From the NCBI GenBank assembly GCA_905250025.1, contig CAJNOJ010000064.1, forward strand, positions 186,001-250,000: a stretch of 64,000 nt of DNA, given 5' to 3'. This DNA is from Adineta ricciae (lineage: Eukaryota; Rotifera; Eurotatoria; Adinetida; Adinetidae). The notes under the pieces were generated by a model. The model saw only the letters and a list, made by a program, of their open reading frames with translations. It made no database searches and was not told the origin of the DNA. Made by a program: the position numbers and the translations under genes. This document shows, in pieces, positions 1 through 9,314 of the stretch. Position 1 is the first letter of the stretch. Each line of letters opens with the position of its first letter.

Positions 1-2028
1 CTGAGTTCGATAAATTAGATCTGAACGGTGCTGATAAACCTCGACAGACACGTTTTCTTCGTTCACAACAAGATCTTAAACAAAAAATGGAAGATGCCAG
101 TTGTGTACCTTCATCTGTTGTCATTGAAGATGCAAATGTTGAGAGTAAACAGTGCGGAGTACTGGAAAAATTTCACGTTGATTTGATGGATTTTAGTGCA
201 AGAAGATCTTGATCCATTTGAAATGTTGGAAGCAGTGAATATTCTTGAACGATTGCCTAAAGATTTCTACGAAAAAATTGTATGTGTTAGACGAAGAAAC
301 AACAACGAAACCGATTGTATTGCTTCTATTTTTTCAGGAGTCAAAGCAGTGGAAAGAACGAAAAGAAGCGCTGGATGACTTGCTAACCCTGCTAACTCAA
401 AATCCCAAGCCAACACCTGACAGTGATTATTCTGAACTGATGAAAATTTTGAGAAAGGTAGTTTGAATATAAATACAATTAATTTCTAGGAAAATCTCCC
501 ATGACCATTGTAGATCATAGCCAAAGATAGCAATATTCCTGTAGTTCTCATTGCTGCAAAATGTTTGACAGCATTGGCAAAGGGTTTACGAAAAGTATTC
601 AAGAGTTATGCTTTAAATGTAAGCTTGCGTTGTTCAGAAGGATTTTTTCTTGTCATGTCGATGATCGTTTAGGTAATTGAAGTTTGTCTTGATCGATGTC
701 GAGAGAAGAAAAACAATGTTATTGAAGTATTACGCGAAACATGTGAAGCTGCCTATCCTTCAGTAAGTTTCGAGGGTGATTTCAGTGAGAAGTTTTATTC
801 GAATTTGTGATTAGACCAATCTGGAACAATTCTCGGAAGCAGCCGGTGCATTATTAATGCACAAGACTCCAGTCGTTCGACAATGTACTCAGCAATTTCT
901 AACAAAGTGTTTTGCAATGGCGACTCAAGCAACATTGCCAAAGAAAGTTTTAAAAGTGTATTTACCGGTATTGATCAAGGTATTTGTCTTTCTCCATGAA
1001 GACTTGTGTGTTCGGATTGATATGAAAATGGTATTGATTTAGAATATAACAGAAGCAGATCCGACTGTACGAGACAGCGCATTTGAAAGTTTGGGAATGT
1101 TATGGAAATGTGTTGGAGAGAAGCATATTCTTCCAAATCTAACCGATTTCGATGAATTGAAGTTGAACAAAGTAAAATTAATTCAAAGTCTGAAACTTTT
1201 CATCAATATTTTATCCTTCAGATCAAAGAGTACGCGGAAAAATCCGTTCTGCTCAATCTCCGTGGTGAGCCACGTTCAGCTGCACCTATCGTTTTCCTAC
1301 CCGAACCATCAACAACACCAACAATTGCGAAAAAACCAGATAGTATTGAAGTGCCTGTTATTAAATCTGTTCCATCTAAGCCTGTACCTATCGTGAAAAA
1401 GAAACCCGTCGTAGTCGTGAAACCTTCGACACCAACGAATGAATCAGTGGAAGAGAAGAAAAGAGATTCTCGGCCGCCGAAAGTAAGACCATCTTCTACT
1501 ATTCTGAACATTAAATCTGTTCACTTACCGATCTGCTAGGCATCGGCACCACTTCGTGCACCACCTCCTCCTCCTCTTCCTCGCAGTAAACCAACAACTG
1601 TAAATACGTCTACGGCTAAATCTCGGCCAAGTACGGCTCCAATTTCAAAATCAGCGACAATCTCTACGATACAACCACGTAATCAACGTCTAGTTCCAGT
1701 TCTTCTTCCACCTACGGCAAAATCTCGCCCGAAACCACCTGTTCCTACTAATCGACGTTCATCCATCGATTCAACAGCATCAAATCTCCAACGGCAATCG
1801 ACATCTACAGGCGGTTCGACATCATCACTAAGTAGCACCAATACTCAAGCATCAAATCCATCAACACACATGGAAACACCCACATCATCATCATCAACAA
1901 CAATGTCTATACTTCGATCAGTGTCCAATGATATCATTTCCTCACCTATTTCTTCGAATTTCAATACAAAAAGTCGTATACCTATACGAAAACTCCCAAT
2001 GACAATTGTTAAGAAATCTTCAGCTTGA
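1..2028 (+). CDS. CKAP5: CKAP5/XMAP215 (ch-TOG, Msps) family microtubule polymerase, 5' end outside window
   Basis: Partial at the left edge; nine exons are readable (to 144, 197-279, 338-457, 514-618, 673-762, 815-979, 1043-1171, 1222-1482, 1540-2028). The translation opens with the linker before TOG2 (RQTRFLRSQQDLKQK) and then gives a whole TOG2-type HEAT domain: LPKDFYEKI, KQWKERKEALDDLL, AAKCLTALAKGLRK, PTVRDSAFESLG, all close to vertebrate CKAP5 TOG2. XMAP215 proteins bind tubulin through TOG domains and speed microtubule growth at plus ends and spindle poles. After TOG2 there is only a Pro/Ser/Thr-rich basic tail and a stop, where vertebrate and fly orthologs carry three further TOG domains. 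The tail ends KSRIPIRKLP, which contains an S-x-I-P motif of the EB1-binding kind. A CLASP-type gene is the alternative, but the linker and TOG2 match is much better to CKAP5. Confidence 0.9.
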
Positions 2029-3113
2029 AATCAGTCAGATGATGTGATAAACACGTGTATCCTTACATTGAAAGTCGTCTTTTCTCATTCGATGTGAAGA
2101 GAGTGATCAATTGATTCTGCAAGTTTTCTTTGTTCTTTTTCTTCTTTTGTACAATATCTTCCACTTTATTTATTTATTCTTATTCGAATCGATTTATCTT
2201 TTTTTCTTCTGTACCTATTAGCATCTAAGAAAATGAGAGAATTTATATATTTATCAGGTGTTGATTTTGATCAGTTCAGTACAAAAAAAGAAAGTATTTT
2301 TTTCTTGAATATATATTATATATTGATGCATTTGCTCCATCTTCGCACAACCCTGTCACTGTAATGAATAATCAAGACATAGTTCAGATGTATCTCCTTC
2401 GGATGAACAGTATCCTATTGTGTTATAGTTATCTAAGGGAATTTATACGGAAGATTTCGTTGAAAGGCTTTCACATAATTTTGGTATTGTAAAACGATAG
2501 ATACACCATGACATCCCGTCAATATTAAAAGATTACTCGATATGTCAAAAAGCACTCTTGAAATGAGCTTCAGTTTATGTCAATTTAAGTCTCAAATGTG
2601 CTTTATGTAAAACGGAATTTCATATAAAGTCATTATGCAGTCGATAGGTCAGTTGATTGGAATAGAAAGCATCAGCTATTCTAATAATTATGTCTACATG
2701 AATGTTAATAGGTTTCACAGACATTATTCATCGATTAAGAGCCATTTCATTTTACTTCCTAGTCAAAACATATTCTGCTTATCTTCGTTTTGACATCGCC
2801 AGACTTTACACATTTGCTACGCAAATAGAATTTGCATAAATGTTTAAAAGTCAATTTCGTTTTGTCCTTTTTCATTCTGTTTATGCACTATTTATCTAAT
2901 GAAGAAATAGGAACGAGATTGTTGCGTATAAAGTACTTTGATACTCACATTGATACTGCGACCTTCTTTTTCCACCTTCATGTACAAGAACAAAAAGGAA
3001 AAACAAATAAGCGAGAGGTGATTTATTTTGATGTTTCTTATTTATTTATTATTCACTCGAAAAAAGGAACTATCAACAGTTCATAAGAACATAACCATTA
3101 TGCCGAATAACAT
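2029..3113. other. Intergenic: 3' region of the CKAP5-like gene, no gene seen
   Basis: AT-rich sequence with long T and A runs and no coding region that I trust. An 84-codon open stretch at 2832-3086 is rich in Phe, Ile and Lys, has no domain signal and no splice support. Confidence 0.6.
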
Positions 3114-3363
3114 TTAATTTCTACGTGCAGCAGGCTTGGGAGTGACTTTAGCTGGACTTTTCTCAGCTTTTGCTTCGGCCTGCGAGGCATCATGAGCAGC
3201 ATCAACATGATCTGATGATTGTTTAGACGGATCACTTGCTTTTCCCACCTTGTCTTCTGCCTTCTTACTGTGAAACGCTGCTTTAAGCTACAAAAAGAAA
3301 CTCATTTTCAATAACTACTGCTTCAATCTTTACTTTATTAGCACGAGCTTTGATTTCGTCCAT
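3114..3363 (-). CDS. Small Lys/Ala-rich hydrophilic protein (67 aa)
   Basis: Two exons, 3334-3363 and 3114-3287, with a 46-nt GT-AG intron at 3288-3333. The product begins MDEIKARANKLKAAFHSKK and ends KPAARRN; it is made almost wholly of Lys, Ala, Asp, Glu, Ser and Gln, with one His-containing stretch (DHVDAAHDASQAEAKAEK). There is no signal peptide, no Cys and no hydrophobic core, so it should be disordered or form an amphipathic helix when dried. Composition resembles hydrophilins and small LEA-like proteins, but I see no diagnostic LEA motif, so no function is assigned. The spliced frame, clean splice sites and a stop exactly at the end of a low-hydrophobicity reading frame support a real gene. 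Confidence 0.6.
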
Positions 3364-4029
3364 GTTTTATTCGAAACACCAAATGAAAGTGTTTTGTATG
3401 AAAAACATGTTGCTTATGTATAAAACAAACAGCCGTTCCGCATGACTGCTACCACTAAGGAGGACTGTGCATACGAAGACGCAATTTATTCGTCAGATTG
3501 AATCATATTGCCTATTGACACTTCGCTATTGGAAGAATAGCTACTCTGCCGGACGAATTACTCATACATACAGGCGCATAATTGCGTCACTTGTAAGCTT
3601 CATTTCATAAGAACGACTTTCTGGCAAAATCTTGTGTCACTGTTAATCAGAAAAAAGATCCGTGCAAGCATTTTGCACTACTCGTCGTTTCGTATCAATT
3701 GAATTTTGTTTCTTTCATCGCATATGCTAGTCTATTTTTGACAGATGTTTTCAGCGTTCATATTTTTCTCTTTTCTTCTCTTTCATCCGTCAGCCTTGAC
3801 CAATAACTTAAAGAAATGTGAGCTACGTCATTGTTTTCTTTTCCTTCAACGGACGAAACAATTCTCGTCGTGTTTTCTCTTCTCATTCAATTTGATTGAA
3901 GGTCAGTTCAAAACATTCTGCCGCACGAAGAATAAGAAGAAGAGAGATTCTTTGCAAATATAACCCCATCCAGTATCATCTATGATTAAAAACGAACGTA
4001 TTTCATAATCAGATATTTATTCATCGAAC
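3364..4029. other. Intergenic between the small hydrophilic gene and TCF/LEF copy A
   Basis: Upstream regions of two divergent genes. A TATAAAA-like string lies near 3419 but no gene starts downstream of it on that strand for 600 bp. A 72-codon open stretch at 3745-3963 is Phe/Leu-rich and looks accidental. Confidence 0.5.
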
Positions 4030-5379
4030 ATGTCAGATACTACGAATGAAAATGATGAAATTAAAGTTTTCTCTGCTTCGGGCACAATCAAAATCGAACC
4101 CGATAACGATATTGAAGAACGATTATCACCCGTGGTGGAAGAGCCAGTAAGTTCTATTGGAATTCATTGAATGCATTATCAAATTTCGTTGTGTAGGCTA
4201 GTCCAACTACGAATAATTCTACAACTCATAATAATTTCCCTGGATTTTATCCATTCCCATTTCTTTATCCATACTTTATGTCGGCAGCTGCAGCAGCTGC
4301 ACAAACGAATGCTTCCAATTTATTAACAGTAAACAAAGACTTGTTAATTCAATCATTTTAGTATCTCCTTTTCATTTAGGTCAAATCACCGATCGACACA
4401 CAGACAAATCATCTATTTGGAACACCCGTACCAATGTCACCCTTTCCTTGTAAAGTTTTTCGTGAAGCATTCTTGATTGAAAAATATTTCTCTCTTTTGA
4501 AGGCATACCCTTTCCTTCTGGAATGATGAGCCAACCTTATCCATCAAACTTTTTCAATCCCTTTGCTGCTCCATCTTCATCTTCACAACCGACACAAACG
4601 TAAGTCGAACAAAAATCGATCTCGTTATTGATGTATTTCGTTTTACAGTCATACGAACGTTTCCACGGGAAAATCGACGTCAAATAAGCCTCGTATAAAG
4701 AAACCGTTGAATGCATTTATGATCTTTATGAAAGAACAACGTGCACAGCTAATCGAAGATTCAACATTGAAAGAATCGTCAGCAATTAATAAACTTCTTG
4801 GTCAGAAGTGGAAAGAATTATCGCGAACTGAACAAGATCGATACTACGGTAAAGATTCGAGTGATTGTCTTCGATCGTTTAACGAAATCCTGATGAACTT
4901 TTAGCTTTGGCGAAAGAAGAACGAAATCGACATTTACAAATGTATCCGAATTGGTCGGCACGTGATAATTATGGTATGAAGAGGAAAAAACAAACTGGCC
5001 GAGTCGAAAAGCAATATGTACAGAAAGCGAAACCCTCGATTTCACATGAAAATGGTAAGAACTGATCATTAGATTGGCATTGTCGAATTTGGCATATTTA
5101 TTTTTTTCAGATCCGAAAAAATGTCGAGCGAGATACGGTTTAGAAGGAATCAATCAATGGTGCAAACATTGCCGACGAAAGAAGAAGTGTACAAGATTTC
5201 TCGATGATGAAATAACAAGTTCACCAAGCACTCCTCAGTCTGACACTGACGACATTCTATCTCGACAAATCAATTCTATTGAAGATGATCACAACGACAG
5301 TAATGAAGAAAATAAACATCAAATTCACACGAAATCTGCCAGTGTGCCATCGTTTTTTACGTCTAGTTTTCTTTATTGA
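4030..5379 (+). CDS. TCF/LEF (pangolin-like): TCF/LEF transcription factor with HMG box and C-clamp, copy A (344 aa)
   Basis: Seven exons (4030-4146, 4197-4328, 4380-4449, 4503-4599, 4649-4848, 4905-5054, 5111-5379) sum to 345 codons. The N terminus has NDEIKVFSASG, which aligns with the beta-catenin-binding NDELISFKDEG of vertebrate TCFs, followed by acidic residues. Residues about 168-250 form the HMG box ([26 protein letters not shown] and a basic tail). The C-clamp follows: KKCRARYGLEGINQWCKHC then RRKKKC, giving the four Cys. TCF/LEF proteins bind Wnt response elements and recruit beta-catenin or Groucho. Upstream of the HMG box is a Pro/Phe/Tyr-rich region with an eight-Ala run (copy B has the Pro/Tyr-rich part too). 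A second, diverged TCF/LEF gene lies 31 kb away. The pre-C-clamp phase-1 intron is shared with copy B, but introns inside the HMG box are at different places. Confidence 0.93.
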
Positions 5380-5454
5380 TTGATAATTTGTTTTGGTTCT
5401 GAGAGGAAAAATAAATTCATTACTTTCATATTGAAAGACTACAAATTCTATCGG

Positions 5455-6787
5455 TCATTTACATTTGAGTGGAATAAAGCGTCGTTCACTCGTTTGGACT
5501 TGACGATAGGCACTGCAAGAGATCAATTGAAGAAAATGTTGCCGGAATATTTTCGAGATAATCAACCGTATGTAGAATTTACATGAATAGGTAAAAACGC
5601 TAAGTATCAGAAACCAGTAGCGTAAAATCAGGTAAGTATTCCATCGTTTGCCACAAAGTAGCTCTAGATGGTAAAGCCGATCTCGAACTGTAAAGATTTC
5701 TAGAATAACAAACGGGAAAAGTGAAAGAGATATTGCAATTGTCATGAAGAAAATCAAGATGGAATTTCTTTCCATTCGTCGTGCATTTGCACTTAGATTG
5801 TTCTTTGCGGCGCGTCGATGTTTGCAACGATTATGTAGTAGAATTATTGATGAAATATAGACTATTATTACTGGAAGGAGAACAAATAATATTGCATGTA
5901 TATACGGCCACAAATGGATTCTCCACCGGTCGATAAAATGATGAAAATCACAAATAAATAACGTCATACTTTTGTTGTAATAAAAGTAAAAATGATGTGG
6001 AATCATAGCGATAATCACTAATACTAATACTAAGTATACACGGATCAGTACACTTCGACGGGTAATCAGTATACGATAACGAGATGGATAGAGTATCATT
6101 ATACTTCGGTCGATCGACATTAATGCCAAGTATATATTCGAGAGTATAGTTGGGCCGATTACAAGATTGTAGAAGATTCCGCACGACAGGATTTCACGTG
6201 GATCTGTCTTGATTAAGGACATTTCAATGCACCACCACCAAAACGTACCTATCAACACAAATTATCATCAGAAGATAATGTCACACATCAGCTTATGTTT
6301 ATTTCTTTCTATTAATTAGAAATCTGCGTCTTTTAGTGCCTAAGAGTTTTAGTGTCGCTTGAATGGATATTTCTCTCTAATTTGATGTTCTAATCCGAAA
6401 TATGATCATAATTAGTTTCTATTCAGTTAATTTCTGCATTGAAAGAAGTCGAATGACGTAAACCTTGTTGTGCTTACATTTCCGCTTCCGATGAATTTTA
6501 AGTATAATTCATTGCGAAAGGTTCTATTGGACAAAAAAAAGTCGAAGGTAGAAGATATACAAACCAAGAAGGAAAATTAATTCGCAAATTGCAATTGCTG
6601 TGAAGTATAACGATCCAGGATCTTTATTACTTGATTTTTGTGTTGAAATGAGTATTGAAAATATATGACCAGGAATGCCGAATGCCATGAAAAACAGCCC
6701 ACAGACATGCCAGATCGTGCTTGACATGTAAACAGCATTATTTGAATTTAAAATATTAAAACAAATAGTCGATGTTGTATTATTCAT
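5455..6787 (-). CDS. Rhodopsin-class (class A-like) G protein-coupled receptor, 338 aa
   Basis: Two exons, 6565-6787 and 5455-6248, joined across a 316-nt intron in phase 1 give 339 codons. The start at 6787 is the first ATG of the frame and gives a short N-terminal tail with an NNTT glycosylation site. Seven hydrophobic segments are readable, among them CGLFFMAFGIPGHIFSILIS (TM1), LSNIYLALMSIDRSIMILYP (TM3 with DRS in place of DRY), LWPYIHAILFVLLPVIIVYI (TM5) and SILIFFMTIAISLSLFPFVI (TM6). The cytoplasmic tail is short and basic (KIFRQHFLQL). I cannot name a ligand; this layout is typical of the large peptide-receptor-like families of bdelloid rotifers. Its stop is 75 bp from the convergent TCF/LEF copy A stop. 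The long intron is unusual for this window. Confidence 0.8.
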
Positions 6788-7355
6788 CGCGTAATTGATA
6801 GTAAAGGAAAGAAAGATCGATGTAGAAATCGCACGAGTGTACGCGTTTCTTTTTTGATTAACACGAAAGAACAATGTAGGAAGGGAGGGAAAAAGAAAGA
6901 AAGAAAGAGAGAAACGACGTTTTATTTGAGAGTAGTAAATAGAATTACTACGGTAACTTTAGAGATGGAAAATAGGAAGGAGAAAAGTAATAGATATTAA
7001 TAAGCTTGGTTTAGATAATAGGATTGCTTCAGGGAACAGAATAGCTTTAGAATGTTCGACTTCTTTTTCCTCAAAAATAAATGAATCTTTGTAATGGGCA
7101 AAGATAATGACTTGAGAAGTTAGAAGAAGCTTGAGTGGCTGATATAGCCTCCATTACATGCTTAAAAGTTTGTGAAAAGATAATCTTTAGGGAATTGCCT
7201 TATTTTATTCTTTTTCATAGACGTTGTTCAACCATGAAAAACAAACGACATTTAGATAGATAGTTATTGAATCAATCCGTGATCGAATGGATGTTGAAGA
7301 CAGTTGCTGAATGATTTCCCCGTAGAAATACATATCTGAAGATAATCTGCAATAG
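6788..7355. other. Intergenic upstream of the GPCR; short AAAG-rich run
   Basis: No gene seen. A short AAAG-type simple repeat lies near 6891-6910. Confidence 0.5.
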
Positions 7356-7679
7356 TTATCGTCGATGAGATGTCTTTGACTTCGTTTTCATTCGATAAAT
7401 CACGTTTACAAGCAACTGGAGATATGTGACATAGGAGAAAACCACGATGTCCAGGTAGACGAGATGGCGGGTGAGCCTAAATACACGCATAGCATACATA
7501 AAAGCGAGAATGAAGACACAAACGAGAATCTTTACCGTAGTAAACGTTAAACAGAGAACCATAAGTGATACAATGAATAAACGTTGATACGACGAATTCA
7601 TGATTTGCAAGGAAAGGTAAACGATGTTAGACTGAGATAAGATTATGTAGCAAATGAATGATGTTAGATTTATTTTCAT
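7356..7679 (-). CDS. Possible exon of a multi-membrane-span protein (low confidence)
   Basis: A 107-codon open frame with three strongly hydrophobic stretches: FICYIILSQSNIVYLSLQI, LFIVSLMVLCLTF with VKILVCVFILAFMY, and IVVFSYVTYLQLLVNVIY, ending in basic MKTKSKTSHRR. The pattern suggests part of a receptor or other membrane protein. A possible CAG acceptor just upstream (near 7690) and further hydrophobic open frames up to 8153 on the same strand could be earlier exons, but I could not build a continuous gene. It may equally be a decayed GPCR fragment or chance. Confidence 0.25.
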   Translation of the reverse strand: MKINLTSFICYIILSQSNIVYLSLQIMNSSYQRLFIVSLMVLCLTFTTVKILVCVFILAFMYAMRVFRLTRHLVYLDIVVFSYVTYLQLLVNVIYRMKTKSKTSHRR

Positions 7680-8344
7680 TTGAATATATATAAACGACTG
7701 AAAGAGACATCATTTTTTGACAAGATAGTCACAATACCAGTTGATTGTTTCCTACGCATTCAATTTTGTTTAATACAACTGATGAGTAGGTGGCTGATGA
7801 ATCGAAATCGTCTGCCTTTCAAAGGAAATTATCATGTGGATATATGGCTCATGAAGGGAGCATTGATATGATTTTATATTGTAAATTTGAACTATTGAAT
7901 AGCAAAAGAGTATTCAACAATCCGAGTTTCTTTATTCTCCGACCTTCACATGATCCTAGAGGAAACATGACGAATATATGATGTGAACTTGATGGGTTGA
8001 CATAGGAGTCTTTACCTTGACTCCCACGTTTATACCGTAATTTATGTACAGTAGAATGGAGAAGAAAATGAAAAATTTGACCTGAATACATTTGTTGAAG
8101 TTGTATGTTTTGTCATGATTCTCTTTTCTCTTCAGAGGTTTGAATAAATTCAATGCAATACAAGTAGCATATGTTATTCGGGGCTACCTTTCAAACGAAC
8201 AGCATGAGAAGCAATTGAAATAAAATATAAAACCCTCGAATGTGTTGTTGAAAACAGGTCAGACCAAAAAAATACACTTAATTATCGATATGTGGGCGAT
8301 CGAGTCATGAATGTCATAGGTTGTTTGAATGGTTTCCAACACAG
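7680..8344. other. Region with overlapping short open frames, no gene resolved
   Basis: Overlapping open frames of 60-80 codons occur on both strands. None has a recognisable domain. The minus strand could hold upstream exons of the membrane-span fragment at 7356-7679. Confidence 0.4.
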
Positions 8345-8352
8345 TATATAAG
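8345..8352 (+). promoter_or_regulatory. TATA box of the TPPADGR repeat gene
   Basis: TATATAAG, 81 nt before the ATG at 8433. The spacing matches the TATA boxes of the genes starting at 12975 and 58456. Confidence 0.65.
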
Positions 8353-8432
8353 GGTAGTCTTTTCTTTATAGCTAAGCATTCTTGTTCGGATCAAAAATCA
8401 GAAAACAAGTAAAGATCTCCAACCAATCAACC

Positions 8433-8959
8433 ATGCAAACCGTTGTTGTGTTTTTACTAGTAAGACTTTTATTCCCAAAGCATACTTTTGATTTATTATC
8501 TCGATTTAGACGATTTTGGCTGCAGTGGTCCTTTCGGCACCATCACCAAAAAATCAACAAACACCACCAGCCGACGGACGAACCCCACCAGCTGACGGAC
8601 GAACACCGCCAGCCAACGGTCAAACCCCACCAGCTGACGGACGAACACCGCCAGCCGACGGACGCACCCCACCACCCAACGGTCAAACACCGCCAGCCGA
8701 CGGACGCACCCCACCAGCCAACGGTCAAACCCCACCAGCTGACGGACGAACACCGCCAGCTAACGGTCAAACCCCACCAGCTGATGGACGAACCCCACCA
8801 GCTGACGGACGAACACCGCCAGCTAACGGTCAAACCCCACCAGCTGACGGACGAACCCCACCAGCCAACGGTCAAACATCACCGCCACGAACGAATCAAG
8901 TTGGCCAAGGATCCGGACCTGGCGCTAATCGTCTCAAGCGATCCTTCTTCTGGAACTGA
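8433..8959 (+). CDS. Secreted repeat protein: 15 x TPPADGR/TPPANGQ, dibasic site and SFFWN tail (158 aa)
   Basis: Exon 1 is 8433-8459 and exon 2 is 8510-8959, with a 50-nt intron. Splicing builds a clear signal peptide, MQTVVVFLLTILAAVVLSAP, which neither unspliced frame has; this fixes the start. After PSPKNQQ come 15 head-to-tail seven-residue units, nine TPPADGR and six TPPANGQ-type (one is TPPPNGQ). A short linker rich in Gly, Arg and Asn ends LKRSFFWN. The mature repeat region has no Cys or aromatic residue, alternates Arg-bearing and Gln-bearing units, and should be an extended proline-rich chain. KR before SFFWN is a potential prohormone-convertase site, so a peptide precursor is possible, as is a structural, mucus or ice/mineral-binding secreted protein. 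No homolog is known to me. Confidence 0.8.
8561..8875 (+). repeat. 21-bp tandem repeat, 15 units, coding
   Basis: Units of the form ACN-CCN-CCA-GCN-RAC-GGN-CRN. Two unit types differ at codons five and seven (GAC/AAC and CGA/CAA). Wobble positions differ in a patchy way, and long runs of neighbouring units are near-identical, which suggests recent unequal exchange. The strong base bias leaves other frames on both strands open too. Confidence 0.95.
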
Positions 8960-9314
8960 ATAACAAACTGTTGACTTTCCTCTCTTTAGTTAGTCCGATC
9001 AATGTCAAAAAAGAATAAGGAATGAAATTTCGTCGTAAAACATATCAACTATAGTTCACATGAAACTATTCTCGTTTGTCCTATTTCAAAATGCGCTTCA
9101 ATAAAAGCTTTCACAACTATTGAAATAGCACAAGATTTATTATTCTTAGGATACAGACATAGTTTAATTAGCAAAAAACCGTACTTTTTTTTCTTTCATC
9201 AAGTAATCTAACGTCTGCGACATTTAATAATATCATCTTAGATAATAGAGTTAAGAAACTTATATTTCTGCGATATAATTTATCATTATAAAGAAACGTC
9301 AGGGAGAAGCCGTA
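8960..9314. other. Intergenic, convergent 3' ends
   Basis: An AATAAA signal lies near 9101 for the repeat gene. Otherwise AT-rich with no gene seen. Confidence 0.6.
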
